Positions 24,460-36,895 of a stretch of 64,000 bases of DNA are shown here, piece after piece (the first letter of the stretch is position 1; the number at the start of each line of letters is the position of its first letter). Made by a program: the position numbers and the translations under genes. Below the pieces are notes generated by a model, which made no database searches, was not told the origin of the DNA, and saw only the letters and a list, made by a program, of their open reading frames with translations. Source of the stretch: Rattus norvegicus (lineage: Eukaryota > Chordata > Mammalia > Rodentia > Muridae); assembly GCF_036323735.1 (NCBI RefSeq), contig NC_086024.1, positions 131,790,553 to 131,854,552 of the forward strand. Direction: 5' to 3'.

Positions 24460-25215
24460 TAGAGAAGTATGTCTGTGGGCCTCTATGTGTGGATGTGTTC
24501 ATCTGTACTTGTATGTGTCTCTGTGTGTCTGTGTGTCTGAATATGTGAATATATGCACATATGTCTGTTTTCATTATGTGTTCATATGTATGTGTACATG
24601 TATATGGGTATATTTTTGTAAGTGTGTGTCTTATGTATTATACATAATATGTGTGTAAGCCTAATGTGTCTGCTTGTATGTCTGTCTATGTATATGTATG
24701 TATATATGCTGCTTTATGTGCATATATGTTAGTGTCTCTATGTGTATGCAATTATATGTGTCTAAAGGTATCTTTGTATGGGTGTGTATATATCTGTGTT
24801 TGTTAGTGTATGTCGCTCTGGTGTGGGGTCATATATATATATATACATATATATATATGCATCTATATGTCTGTATATATATGTTTGTGTGTCTGTGTGC
24901 ACATGTACATATGTGTCTGTATATACACATATGTCTATATACATTTGTATAGGTGTGTATCTGTATGTATATACCTGTGTCAGTCAGTGTATGTTTACAT
25001 GTAAATGCATCTATATGTGTGTATATGTATGTTTGTGTGTCTGTGTGCACATGTATATGTGTGTTTGTGTATACACATATGTCTATGTACATTGTCTGTA
25101 TGTGTATGTGTATATATGTATGTGCCTGTATATTTTTGTGAAAATGAAAATATATACTTGTACCTGTGTTTTCATGTGCAAATGTAAGTGTGCATATGTG
25201 TGTGTGTATCTCATA
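24460..25215. repeat. TG/TA-rich low-complexity domain with an imperfect tandem duplication
   Basis: About 750 bp of TGTGTCTG/TATATG words. The segments beginning 'ATGCATCTATATG' at 24857 and 25005 remain alignable for about 88 bp with a handful of differences, giving a 148-bp offset. Frames of up to 158 codons here (Tyr/Cys/Val or His/Thr/Ile rich) are produced by the repeats. Confidence 0.95.
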
Positions 25216-25662
25216 TCTCTGTGAGAGGGAAAAGCAAACAGGTTTCAGACTGATTTCCAGTGGACTACCAGAGTCTGGATACACATTCTGACTTGCACTT
25301 GGCATTCATCTCAGGCTCCCTCGCTTGCCTTTGGCTTCCTGGGGTCTTCAGAGGTTTTATCCACTGTGGTCACACTGGGTGCTCAGTGTTGCAGTGGAGA
25401 GAAAAGCATTTAATAAGACAAATCTCTGGAGCTCTAGAACTAGAGCTCAGAGCAGCTACGGAGTCTTGGCTGCCTTCTTCTTCTTCAAACAGACCAAGAA
25501 AGTTGCCCTCCATGGCAGCACTTCGAAAGCTCATACTGGTTAGACGTATCCTCTACTTCAAAATATCACACGATCCTGCTTGTTTCAGGCCTGCCCCACA
25601 AGGGAAACCATTTAAACCCAGTCTGAGGATGTCTTTGGGTCTACAGAAAAAAAAAATGGATC
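25216..25662. other. Non-coding stretch, nothing recognised
   Basis: Unique-looking DNA. A short A run at about 25647-25655 directly precedes the next SINE. Confidence 0.5.
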
Positions 25663-25905
25663 ACAGGGTGAGGAGGTGGTTCAACTGTTAGAGTGTTGGC
25701 TCACATGAATGTGAGCGCTTGAGTCAGCTCACTTGAGAAGCTTGCTGCTGCAACTGTCGCTCTGGTGTGGGGTCAATAGATCCCTTCTGTCCACCAACCA
25801 GTCAACCAAGTTTTGAGCTCCAGATTAGATGAGGAACTTTGTAATTAAAAAGAAAGGTGGAGACAAATGGACTGAACTAATGTCTGCTTTTAGCCTTACA
25901 TGCAT
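25663..25905 (+). mobile_element. B4/RSINE1-type SINE
   Basis: 'AGGAGGTGGTTCAACTGTTA', 'GAGTGTTGGCTCACATGAAT', a diverged middle, 'GAGCTCCAGATTAGATGAGG' and 'AAGAAAGGTGGAGACAAATG' match the order of a B4-class SINE in sense orientation. The tail runs straight into a CA/GA microsatellite. Confidence 0.65.

Positions 25906-25987
<82 letters not shown>
25906..25987. repeat. Compound microsatellite (CA)n(GA)n
   Basis: CA units occupy 25906-25944 and GA units continue to 25987. The array is attached to the tail of a B4-type SINE. Confidence 0.97.
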
Positions 25988-25990
<3 letters not shown>

Positions 25991-26799
25991 TGAAATGAGC
26001 CAGTCATGAGTGACAGAGCCTTCTCTTGGCACATTGTCACAAGGCACAGAAGCTTGAGAACTTAACATGTTAGTGTACAAGCGTCTCATGAATTTATGGG
26101 GGAAGGCACAAAATGAAGGAATTCACTCATGTGACGAAGGAGTACAAGAATGGATTTCACGAGTTATTGAGTCCCAAACTACCTACTGTACCTTTATCAA
26201 GCAGAAGGGGCCCCCATCTACAGTGTGGACAGGAGATGTTTCATCAATTACAGTGTGACAAATAGGAACTGGCTTTGAATGCTCACTTGCTGGACCAAGT
26301 GTGAACTCCTCAAACCATGTCGGCTTCCTTGCATGTAAGGTGTTAAAATGAGCAGTTGTTTGAGCATTGAGTGCTCAGGAGGGCTTGTTTTGTGGGTTAA
26401 GAACATAAAAGTGGAATCTGAGTAAGATATTGCTCTCATATTACTCCTTCGAGAACATTCTGATAACGGGATGACTGGCCCCTGAGGAGGAAGATGCTGA
26501 ACTAGGCCCTCCCTCTCCATTCATCTCTCTGTATGGAGAAAACACACTATTTTAGGAAGTTGATTCAAAATGCATTCAGAGGATCTTTCCTTCAGAAGGA
26601 TATCTATTCTGATGTCTGTGCTGAAGGTGGGCTCCCCTCTCTGCTTGAGGAGTCCAGTGGGTGTTTTGGGGTTGATTATTCCTGGAATCCTCTCTTGTAT
26701 ACCTTTAGCATTGTAAGTGAATTCTTTCATTCTCTGCCTTTCCCTCATGAGAAGAGAGGTCGGGTGTCCTCAATTATCTAAGAGCAGAGAACATTTTGA
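25988..26799. other. Non-coding stretch, nothing recognised with confidence
   Basis: It may contain the diverged body of the LTR-like element whose end is visible downstream, but this cannot be shown by reading. The 75-90-codon frames here have no family resemblance. Confidence 0.4.
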
Positions 26800-27000
26800 G
26801 CTGAGCCCAAACTAGCAAGTAAGAATGGGTGCATATTCTCCTCTCTCGGCTCTTGACTGTTGACTGGATGTAACTAGTGTTTTGATGTTCTTACCTTAGA
26901 CTTACTGTGATAGACTGTAGCCTGGAGTTGTCACTAAAATAAAACCCGTTCTTTCTTATGTTGCTTTGTGTTGTGTTATTTTATCACAGTGACAGGGGTG
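26800..27000 (+). mobile_element. 3' part of a rodent LTR-like repeat (MaLR-type?)
   Basis: 'GTCACTAAAATAAAACCCGT' with AATAAA at 26938-26943, then 'TTATGTTGCTTTGTGTTGTG' and 'TTATTTTATCACAGTGACAG', is the characteristic end of a common rodent LTR-type repeat ('aaataaaccctttct...gttgcttttgtcagggtattttatcacagcaac'). The start of the element was not located. Confidence 0.5.
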
Positions 27001-29735
27001 AAACCAGAACCATGAATGAACTAGACAACCTTGCCAGGCAATGCCAACTATGAGCTCAGTAGAGTGTCTAAGGACAGAAGCTTGAGTCTAGGAGTTAGAC
27101 TCTTCTCCATAAGCATTTCATGTGAAGGTGACAGCCTCAGACACTGTCCCCTCTATCCTAAAGTAGATGACTTGTCTTGATCTTGAGGATTAAGATGTCC
27201 AGTATATATCTTCCCATAGCCCATATAATCATAAATTCCTAGGGTGAATGCCATGTGGATATGTTTGAACAGAAAATGGAGGAGTAGGTAGATAGGCCTT
27301 GAACTCTGAAGCAATGTATAAGCAACATGCGAGAGAACTTTCTAAACTATCAATTCTTGCCCTTTGCATCTTGTGCATCTTTGACAGGATGCTGGAAACT
27401 GGATTTCCCCGGAGGAAAAAGTTACCATGCACATTGGGGATCCTGGCCAGGGGTTGGCAAATCAAGAGTCATCATACTTCAGAATGGTTCATATTTCATT
27501 TGGGCTGCAGGACCCAGCAGCATCTCAGTCCCTGGCCATAACTTGAAATCAGTGTTTACATCTTGAATGCTGGGTCCTGGAGACAGATGCAAAATGCCTT
27601 CAGAGTTCATGTCCTTAAGGTGTCTAGTCAAGAAATTTGGGAGTCTGATCTTCACAGTCAGGAAACTCTTTGGTCCTATCCTGCTTCTCCTCCTAGGCAC
27701 CTGTCAATCTCACCTCACATCCAAAAGAAGACATGACCGTCTAACAAGTCTGTGAAGACAATTGGAGTCATATGGAAAGAGAGTATGAAAAGGTAGAAGA
27801 CGTGAAGCAGACACCATGAAGGGAAAGGTCTTGAGGCCACATGTCCCACAGCAGGTTCAGCAACTGCCGAGCATCCCTTAAGTCGCAGGGCCACATCCTT
27901 ACAGGAACCCTCTGGGCATCATTCTGAAGGGCTATGGGGGAGTATACAAGGTAACTTGCCTGTGGCTAAATGGCTTCATCAGTATCTGCTTCTCCTTCTG
28001 CAGGTCAAGGCTTTGGACAATTCAGGAGGAACATAGGGAGGGAGAAAAGGAAATATCTCTCAAAAGTATCTTGCAAGGCTACAATAACAAAAATAGAGTC
28101 TCGCATGAAAGGAAGGCAAAAAAAATGAAACCAAGCCATGACAGACAACATCCGCTCTCATTTCGGTTTCCTGGAAGCGGAGTGTGGTTGGGCAGATGGG
28201 CGCTCTTTCGTTTCTCTAGAAGAAACGATAAGATGTAAATACGCATGGCCATCTTCAGAAGGGCAGGGTGAAGAAGGGCGTCTGTGCCCGGTGGTGGCTT
28301 CTAGGCTTGTGGCAAGCTTTCTTCTTTGGGTTGTGGCCCCACCTGCTGAGGTCTACAGCTACAGTTCTCAGGGGCCCATGAGCTCTCTCATCTCCCAGAA
28401 ATGGGTCATCAGGGGGGTCTGGCAGCTCCCTTCCATATAGGTACATTTTTCCAGAGGGGCTTCTATATGTTTCTCAAGAGTGGCCAAAGATCCTATAAAT
28501 CATCACTGTCATCTCTTAGGATCTACCCTGACATCCAGTTGACTTCCATGGAGCTCCAGGGCATTGTCTCAGATCTGCATTACTCTGGATCCTTGCAGAA
28601 CTCTCTCACATATCAATAAATACTTAGACTGAAAGGCATGAGCAGTAACCAGCAGGCCTGTGTCACACCAAGAAATGCAGGTCAGCCGGCATATAGTTTT
28701 GCCTGGCTCGCAGACCCACACTTGACAGGTAGAGACTAGAGCCCACCCTTTGCACCTGAGGTTAATTATTTTGTGACCTTTTATCCTACTACTCTTGTCC
28801 TTATGGGGTAGACAAGCAAAGGAACCTCACTGGGTAGAGAAGGATTTAAGTCTAAGACATTTGAGGACTGAAGAAGAGAATAGGGGGAAGACAGAAAGTC
28901 ATTACTCCTTAGTCTTGCTAATCACCTACGGATTGGCTCATAATTAGGTTATTGGAGGTCAAAAGGATCTTTTAGTTAATTTTGCATTTCTAGTGGCAAG
29001 TTGGTGTGTTGTGAGCAGAGAGATGCTCAGCTATCTGAAATATTCGTAAGCAGCTGACAGTATGGAACGAGTTATAGATACACAAAGAGCGGGTGTCCTG
29101 GCTTCCAGATGTCTACTATGGATTCTTTCGGTGTTTTCAGGTGGGTTTTTGCTATTTGCAGAAATGGTCAACTGCAGCCAAAGGGTGAGAGTGAATTTTA
29201 CCAGATGGCCTGTGGTCATGAATATCAAAGTCTGTTGACTAAGGAATTTCCAGTATGTAAGATTCTCTAACAGAGGTAGGCATGCTTTCTCATGAGAGTA
29301 CAGCAGCTGGGTGAGCCCTCTGGGCTGTTAGTAGACACACTTTGTGCATTTAACTCAACAGGTTATTCCTAAGCCAGTCATAGACCCTGAGCGCTCAAAC
29401 TAGAACACTAGAACAAGTTCTTCAGAGCATCGTTCCTCACGGTATTAGTCTACTCAGAGATTCCAATTCCAGCAAGCTAAGAATGGATGAGACGGACTTG
29501 CCAACCTTACCCAGGAGCTCTCCGAGGCATGGGGAGGTGTTGCAGTGAGAGTTGTGGCCCAAGGTTCCTGATGAAACAAGAGTTGCAGAAAAGGTGAGAT
29601 GCATGCTGGGAGTGTGGTGTCAGCTTAGGCCTGACCCATTCAACAGGAATCCCAGATGACCCTGTTGTTTTCACACAAATAGAAGGGTCTGCTTTGTGTT
29701 CTTGACAGACACTTGTTTTTAAAATTCACATACAG
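27001..29735. other. Long non-coding stretch, no gene seen
   Basis: Unique-looking DNA. An 8-bp inverted repeat lies at 28208-28228. An AT-rich patch with 'TCATAATTAGGTTATTGG' lies at about 28910-28990. Frames up to 100 codons (28138-28440) show no domains. Confidence 0.45.
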
Positions 29736-29832
29736 GGTTTGAGATACACCACAGTGATGGAGTGTTTACCTAGCATGGGCAAAACCCTGGGTTTTATCCC
29801 TAGTCCTGCTCATAAATAAAATTTAAAACCAA
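29736..29832 (+). mobile_element. Diverged ID-type SINE (tRNA-Ala derived)
   Basis: 'GGGTTTGAGATACACCACAG', 'TGGAGTGTTTACCTAGCATG', 'GGCAAAACCCTGGGTTTTAT' and 'CCCTAGTCCTGC' align in order with the ID consensus and are followed by an AATAAA-rich tail. It is clearly older than the ID at 36.9 kb; the internal Pol III boxes are damaged. Confidence 0.75.
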
Positions 29833-31841
29833 ATAAAATACATTTATTTTTATGGCCAATGTTGGCATTATATGATATGGGATACATTTCTGGAAAGGGA
29901 AGATTGGTTGAGATTCCTATATAGTTTAGAAGTGAAACCTACATTATTTGAGTACGCTGCCTGGGAGCCTGCTGATCTTGTCTGAGGTGGTAACCAGTCA
30001 CCAAAGCCCACCTGAAGCACTTTTAGGGAAAGTCACCAAAGGGCGAGGCCCATCACTTTTAGCCTTTTAATGTGGGATGTAAAGCACCAGATGCAGGTAA
30101 GCAGAGCTGAAATTCACTCCACAACAAAGCACAGAGCTTGCCAGGTGGTAGGCCTGCCACCTATCAGCTCTGAGGTGCTGGAGTCTGGAGGTGACATGCT
30201 CCAGCACCTTTGTACATAGCTTGCCCAGTGAGCATGCTCCAAACAACATTCTCTTCCCTAGGGTCTTCTCCTCACCTCTTTGCTTGCAAGATAACCGTGA
30301 AGAGAAAATAGAAGCTCTGGTTCACAAGAGAACGGAGCTGGGACCTAGCAAAGAAGATTCCCTTGAAACGGGATTCTCAGAGACTGAACGCTCTGGAAAG
30401 AGAACTTCCTGAATGGAGGCACTATCTGGTGAGCCCTCACTGAGATGCTGTGAGGATGAGCTAGGAAAGTGGCTGTCAGTCTGTAAGCTCACCTCATCTG
30501 AGACACAGAGAAACCTCTCCCTAAGTCCTGCATGGGTTCAATAGACACATTTATTCTCACTGCACAGAAGTGGAATGAGGCCCCTGCCTTCTTCCTCATT
30601 CATCACCGTAGCTGGTGGTTGCTTCCACAGACCTTAGGATCAACTGGTCTTCATTCTGCAGACAATGAACAACAAACACATCTCTGGTTTGGCTAAGATC
30701 ATGCATTATTTGTTTTTAAGTGTTATTATGAGCTGGAAAACAGATTTTAGGGTTCTGGCTTACTCTTAACCTTCATTTCTGAATTGATGGAATTTAAACT
30801 ATTGTTGGTCCTTTGACAAAATACTGGATCTTATTTTAATTATACAATATTTACAAGCACCTTTTAAGTGCATTCTAATTATGCAATATTTATGAAACAC
30901 CTACTGTGTGCTGCCAGTTTTGCTGGGTAGTAAGAAAGACCGAGTCATTCTTTCTTCCACCTAACAAAAGTCAGAGACTGAGGGGGCTATAAAGATCAGA
31001 ACAAGACTTCAAGTGTTGAATCAAAGCAAAGAAGGGGAAAAAAGTAAGGATTATATTTTCAAGTGCAGGCTCTTCTAGCTGTCCTCCTCTGTGTGTTGGT
31101 ATTCTATGGCTAGGAAGATCTGTATGATGTCTCCTTCCTGCTCTGACAGTGCTCTGAGCCCTTCTTGATGTGGGTGAGAATGCCAGCAGCATATTCAGGG
31201 ACCTCAGCAGACCCACAACAGCGCTATAGATGCTTAAAACGCAGGAAAGTCAGCATGGCCATTTGGACCATGGTGGTTGGATCCACCCACTCCCCCCTGG
31301 CATGCTACCCACTGCACTTCTGGAAAGAGAAAGAGAAGAAAATGTTGCGGGCACCCACACTGCCAAAAGGAAGAAACATGTCAGTTGTACCCACTCATGT
31401 CATCTCTGCTTAGTGACAGGCAGAAGGACGCCTACTTGGAGTGGCCCAAACTCCAGAAGGCAAGGCGTGCCTGGGCTGCCCACACTCAAGAACAGCTTGG
31501 GAGTTGGTCAGTGGCACAGAAGACTGAGGAAGAAGTCCCATGGCAGGAGTCACACTATATCTGTGTCCACTTTTCCTTCCAGATAGAGAGGACCTGGATC
31601 CCAGGGGTAGCTAGGGCTTAGTCATGTATGTAGCACCATGACATAAAGCTTGTTACACAGCAGGATTTTAATAGAGATGTAAGAATAGCAAAGGCGGTGG
31701 CATGCTGCATTGAACTTGATTCTCGATGAATGCAGGGGACGCACAGAGAATGGGAGAGGGATTTTATTTTAGAATACTTTTGGTTCAATGGCATTGACTC
31801 ATATGCATTATCAAAGCTAATGAATGTCAGAATGCATCAAA
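29833..31841. other. Non-coding stretch; possible L2-like scrap at 30880-30945
   Basis: 'ATATTTATGAAACACCTACT' followed by 'GTGTGCTGCCAG' resembles the antisense L2 3' end ('atttattgagcacctactatgtgccag'). Overlapping frames of 82-118 codons at 31165-31621 in different phases have no domains and are read as chance. Confidence 0.45.
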
Positions 31842-32160
31842 GGGCCTGGAGATGCTCAGTGGTAAAAGCACTTGCCACACAAGCCCGATGACCTCAGTCT
31901 GGATCCAAGAGAACCTTGTTCGTAAGTCTGGATGTAAAGCTGTTCATATGCAACCCTAGGATTCCCACAGCAAGATGGTGTCGGAAAAGGGGGCTCATGG
32001 AAAAGTTCATGGCCCAGCTAACCTAAACCATGTGATGAAGTGGTAGAAACCAGAGAAATTCTGCACCAGAACAAGAAGTGACTCCTGAAACTTGTCCCCT
32101 GACCTGCACATGTGTGTCATCATATGCACATGTGCTATGGGACGTGTACTTGAACATAAA
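31842..32160 (+). mobile_element. B4/RSINE1-type SINE, near full length
   Basis: It starts 'GGAGATGCTCAGTGGTAAAA' and 'GCACTTGCCACACAAGCCCG' (tRNA-like head), continues through a diverged B1-like middle, and ends 'AACTTGTCCCCTGACCTGCA' followed by CA-rich DNA. This is the usual order of the family in sense orientation. Confidence 0.75.
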
Positions 32161-32572
32161 AATGTCATATATATTCACAGATATCATTTATACATACCAC
32201 ACACACAAATGCATACATAGTATTCACACATGCATCATATATACATCACACACACAAGCACATACACACCTCATATACATATTGCCACACAAAAACATCA
32301 TATATACATACACACCACAAAAATGTATACTCATCTCATGCACACAAACCATATGCACATATATAAATCATGTACACATGCCACACACACATATCACATA
32401 AACACATACCCACATATCAGTATAATGTACACATGCCAAACCTATATACATATCACATACATATCATAGACATACTGTATACACACATCACAGACACATG
32501 CATACTTATGTTCACATACCACAGCACACTTACACACACATTCTACATACAGTTTACATGCACACATACAAT

Positions 32573-32668
<96 letters not shown>
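32161..32668. repeat. CA/TA-rich domain ending in (CA)n(TA)n(GA)n
   Basis: About 410 bp of ACACAT/ATATCA words precede a pure CA run (about 32574-32615), a short AT run and a GA run (32630-32668). The domain follows the 3' end of a B4-type SINE. The 104-118-codon frames across it are artefacts. Confidence 0.95.
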
Positions 32669-32669
<1 letters not shown>

Positions 32670-35056
32670 GAAAAAAGCAAGTAAGCAGATAAAAGAAGCT
32701 TCAGTTCCAAATCCACAGCAGTCATGTAAGCATTGGCTGGGAATATGGGAACTGCCAGCTAATAATATAGCCGCACACACAGCCCCTACTGCAAGCACAG
32801 AGATGCGCTACGTGTACCCACAAAGCAACCACAGCAGTGCTACAGTGTCTAGCCAAGAATGGAAAAGGTTTCTAAGTTCCCAAACTGGCAGAAGTATCTA
32901 TGTTCATGTGGGGTTCCCAGTGGGGTGGGGACACATTCAAATCTAAGGGATCTTCCTTATGCGATCCAGGCCTCCTTGTTATGACGCCAGCTATGGACTA
33001 CATTAACTGGGTCAGACCTGTGGTTACAGAAAGGGTGTAGAATGCTTAGGGAAGTCTTTTGTCAGCCGCATCTCCTGTCCCATAGTTCTCCTGGATGGTG
33101 AGCCTAGCATATCTGCTGCGTGCCCATCAGATGAAAGGGAAGAGTCGTGTCTTGCAGTCTGATGCAGAACTGGATGCTGCCACAGTTGCTCCTTATTTGG
33201 TGAGTCATACAGGGTCTGCTCATCCCATGGGAAGCTGTTTGCTGTGGAGTAGCTCTTTACCTCCTGGAAACTCAACCACCAAGATGGAATCCAGGAAACC
33301 CTCGTTTGTCACTCAGAGATGGACAACAGTCCTGAAAAGCCCTTATGGAGACTCATCTGCACAGGTTGACCAGAGGTCAATAGATTCCAGCCTTGGAAAC
33401 CTCTGGCCTTCAGGGGTGGGGTTGAAGCATCGTGGACACAGCTCCACATTTCCAGACTAACGACTACAGGCTACTGCTGCTCTGAGGAGAACTACTCTGA
33501 GAATCTTGTGGGGTGAGGGAGGGGAGCTTGAATGGTTCCGAGGCAAAAGAAGCAGCAGCTTCTGGTGTGGCTCCTTCCCCATTTGTCACCTGTGCCAGTT
33601 GTTAGGAAACACCCCAACACTTTGACTGTCATCTAAGAACGGCCCAGGCTGAGAGTTTTTGAAAGTGGTTAACAGCACAGCGGCCTGTTCTAGAGCTGAG
33701 CTGCTGCGGCTGTAGGCACTTAATCTGTGACTCTACACATCACACTGCAGACAACTTTAAATCTGGGTAAAATGGGTCCAATTTGCCCTCCTGAAAAAAA
33801 GTGGGCCAGCTAGACGGTAGAATCAGAAGACAGCTAAGAATTCTCCAGAAGGAGGTAGAACAGTCCTCCCAAGGAAAGAACGGGCAGGTTGCTTTTGTCT
33901 TGGGGGCATCAACAAATATTCTTTGGGGGAGATGGTCAAAAGTTTTCAATTTCAGGCAAGCTTTAGTTTGAAACAAAGAGAAGGAGCGTAACCATGGGAG
34001 ACTGAGGCTGTGGTGAAGGTGAGCTTGGAGCAGGAACCCGTGCGGTGACATCTCTGCGTTTAGTTTACCTGAGGGGCTATGCAGCACACTGACCCTGCCT
34101 AGCAGTCACGGTCAGTGTGCTCAGGTCCTCAGCAAAAGCCCTAGAGGATTTTCTGCGAAAGAGTAACATGTTCAGTTGACGCCATCAGAAGGTAAATCTG
34201 ACAGAGGAACGAGGGATACTGATGGAGCCAGTCCGGGGACAAGTCCAATAGGAATGAAACTTTGACAGGGGCACCGGTCCCATACTCTCTATCCCCTGAC
34301 ATTCAGCTAAAGAAATATCAGTGTGACTATAAATTATTGTTTTCTGACATCCCATATCTTGAGACTGTCCCTTCTTGCCGGTTAGAGGGAAGTAGGTATT
34401 AAGATCCAGTATGAGCTGCTTCCTTTGTCCCCATGAGTCACCCGCCACTTCTTAGACTGACTCTTATCATTCCCAGTTGATAGCCACAGGCATCAGTCAG
34501 GCGTTGAGGTTCAGAACCTGAGCCTTGAAGATACACAGGAGGCATTGACCTGCTCATCAATACCGACGGCTTCCTGTCCAGGGCTGTTTCTCTTGTAATG
34601 CAAGGAGGTGGAGAATCCACAGCTTGCGAGCAATAGATCTCATCTGTCATGGAGGTCCTCCATCACCTCTCCGTAATCCTGAAGGCCCAGACACTTAGAA
34701 ATTATCCACAGTTGATAATTTATTTGGCTACCACAACTAGCCTGACCTGAACTTACTAGGCAGCTAAAATTGACCCAGACCGACACTGGGCTATTTATAG
34801 CCCGTGTTTATTTCACTCCTTGCACATGTTCATACATTTTCTGTAGAAATATCACTGGGCTTGATTGCAAGGCATGGCCCCAGGTCCCACTGGGGGTGTT
34901 AAATAAAACTAATGCAGGCAACTGGGGAAGCATCCTGAACGCCAAAGGCCACATGGCCTTGAGGTTTCTCTTACGGAGTCATGGACTCACTCACGTGGTA
35001 CAAAGCTCATTCTGTTTTGAGGAGGGGCGGGTGGCTTCTTCACTCAGATAAAAAAG
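32669..35056. other. Long non-coding stretch, no gene seen
   Basis: No transposon was recognised. The 121-codon frame at 33095-33460 and the 115-codon minus frame at 33740-34087 have no recognisable motifs or splice context. A perfect MEF2-type site, CTATTTATAG, lies at 34791-34800 in an AT-rich repeat-free patch (34690-34880). Confidence 0.45.
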
Positions 35057-35250
35057 GACTTCAGGGCTTGATGTAGCTTAGTTGGTAGACTGTACACCTA
35101 CTATGCATGGACCTCCTGGTCCAGTCGCCAGTATCTTAGGCATAAAGCCGGTATGGGGGTACTTGTAAACCGATGCTGGGCGAGCAGAAGCTTACCCACA
35201 CAGGGAGTTCAAAACCACCCTGAAATACATGAGGTGCTGCCTCAAATAGT
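35057..35250 (+). mobile_element. ID-B1 composite SINE (B4-class)
   Basis: 'GGGCTTGATGTAGCTTAGTT' and 'GGTAGACTGTACACCTACTA' form an ID/tRNA-like head, and 'CCAGTCGCCAGTATC' matches its B-box side. 'GGGAGTTCAAAACCACCCTG' and 'ATACATGAGGTGCTGCCTCA' form a B1-like second half. The fused order is typical of ID_B1/B4A elements. Confidence 0.75.
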
Positions 35251-35419
35251 AGTCATAGTTGTAATAATATTGACAACAAATCAAATGTTATGTTTTTAAT
35301 CCATCAGGTGCATGGGAAGACAAGGAAGAATTCCAAGAATGGTTTGGGCGTCCAGCTCCCTCCCACCTAAGTAGATGCCTCTTCCATTTGCTGGCTGTGA
35401 AGGAGAGGGCAGGATGTGA

Positions 35420-35625
35420 TCATGTGATCATTTCTCCTCTCAAAGATGAGGGAAACTGAGGCTCAGAGTGTCTCAGTGACTTGCCAGAGACAGATCCTAC
35501 CAGCTGGAGAAGAAGAGATACTCAGGACTTGGAATGCAGGAAGCTAGGCTCCAGGGCTAAGACCTTGTTCCTTTGGATTGTGCATTAAGTATAGCACATA
35601 GTAAGTGCTCAATAAATGTACCTGC
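35420..35625. repeat. MIR fragment followed by an L2/MIR-type 3' end
   Basis: 'AGATGAGGGAAACTGAGGCT' and 'CAGAGTGTCTCAGTGACTTG' at about 35444-35485 is an antisense MIR core. 'ATAGTAAGTGCTCAATAAAT' at about 35599-35618 is the sense-strand 3' end shared by L2 and MIR. Both are old mammalian retroposon pieces, and they lie in opposite orientations. Confidence 0.75.
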
Positions 35626-36885
35626 AGTTGGACAATTTCTTTTTACATTTTCCCTTCCATCCCTCATCTCCTCCAGCACCAGGAGGGAGGAAAGGCAAGC
35701 CAAACAGAGAAACCATAGACAGCATGCTAAAGTCGCGCATACCATAAACATGGCATGGGAGAAACGTGCTGTCTGTCTGTCCTCCACCCTGTCTGAATGA
35801 TTAACCGAGACGAGGTTCTCTGAAATGTCCTCCCTTCAGATAAATAACCAAGGCGTCAGGCTGGATCTGACTTGTAAGTTGTGATGCAATGGAAAAGCAC
35901 CTCCCGTGAAACCAGCAGGGTAAAGGCCAGCAGAGGTTTCTGGATTGCGGGGAAAGGGGTTCAGGGGCCGTTTCATCCCCAGCTCCTCCGAGCCCCACTG
36001 AGAGCCCTCTCACGGGGGGGGAATTCAGAAGCTCTGTGTGCTCATTCCTGGAATCTTCTCGTCTTTTCATCTCCTTTGCTGTGTACAGTAGCCCGCCTGT
36101 CCCCGTCCTTCCGAGAATGTCTCAAGCCCTGCCTTGACTGTAAAACCCCAGTTCCTTTTCATAACTCTCTCCTCCCTCTTTCTCTGGGCCCAGGAGCTGT
36201 AGTCAGAGTCGTGGCACCAATGAGCTGAACATGGGAAGCCCTGTGGTCTGGCTCTCTCTCTTCCTTCTTCAAGGGTGCTGTTACGTGGAAACTTTGCCGT
36301 TAACTCTTCAATTCTTCACAGATGCACAGTCATTTTCCTCTTCCCAGTGTTGTTCTCCTACGAGGAAGCATGGGTACCATACTCTCTGAGGAAGACAGAT
36401 CACTCTGTGCCAAGTCTTCCACCCCCACTATGGCTTCTCATTTTTTTTACTGCCTGGCTCTTAATTGTTGGATAGTCGAGTGTCCTTTTGAGACCATATG
36501 GCACAGGAGTCTCCTTTCTCTCCTTGAGACACACTTGAGGAGTTACTCCTTTCTTACCATTAACAGGGGTCAGTGATTTTTCAGGGTCAACCCTCCTTAC
36601 AGTTCGGGCTTCTCACTGTGGCCTTTTGGGCAACTGCTGGTATATACCTGAGGGTTTGCTTGAATGGATCTTCCAAACCTTGTGCCCATTGGAGCAAGAT
36701 AAGCTGCAAAGAAGGGCAGCCACAAGAACCCCACCGCATAGTCTGGCGGTACTGGGGCTCAAAACTTGGGTCCAGTTATGATTAGCCTAGTAGTCAGAGC
36801 CCTGTGGGTTTCCAATAAACAGATGGTTGGATGGTGGAGAGCATTGAGGTGGACAGTCAGATTTTGGGTAACCTAAGATGTAGAT
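35626..36885. other. Non-coding stretch, nothing recognised
   Basis: Unique-looking DNA with CpG-containing patches at 35940-36015. The 115-codon frame at 35881-36228 has no domains. Confidence 0.5.
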
Positions 36886-36895
36886 AAGAGGCAAA

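Noticed and set aside
24829..25305. 158-codon minus-strand frame rich in His, Thr, Ile and Tyr
   Set aside because: It lies almost wholly in the TG/TA-rich repeat domain; alternating dinucleotides avoid stops and imitate coding sequence.
28208..28228. 8-bp inverted repeat TCGTTTCT...AGAAACGA
   Set aside because: Short stems like this are expected by chance many times in 64 kb.
33095..33460. 121-codon plus-strand frame without low-complexity sequence
   Set aside because: No recognisable family or motif; one such frame is expected by chance in 64 kb. Codon-substitution analysis against mouse would settle it.
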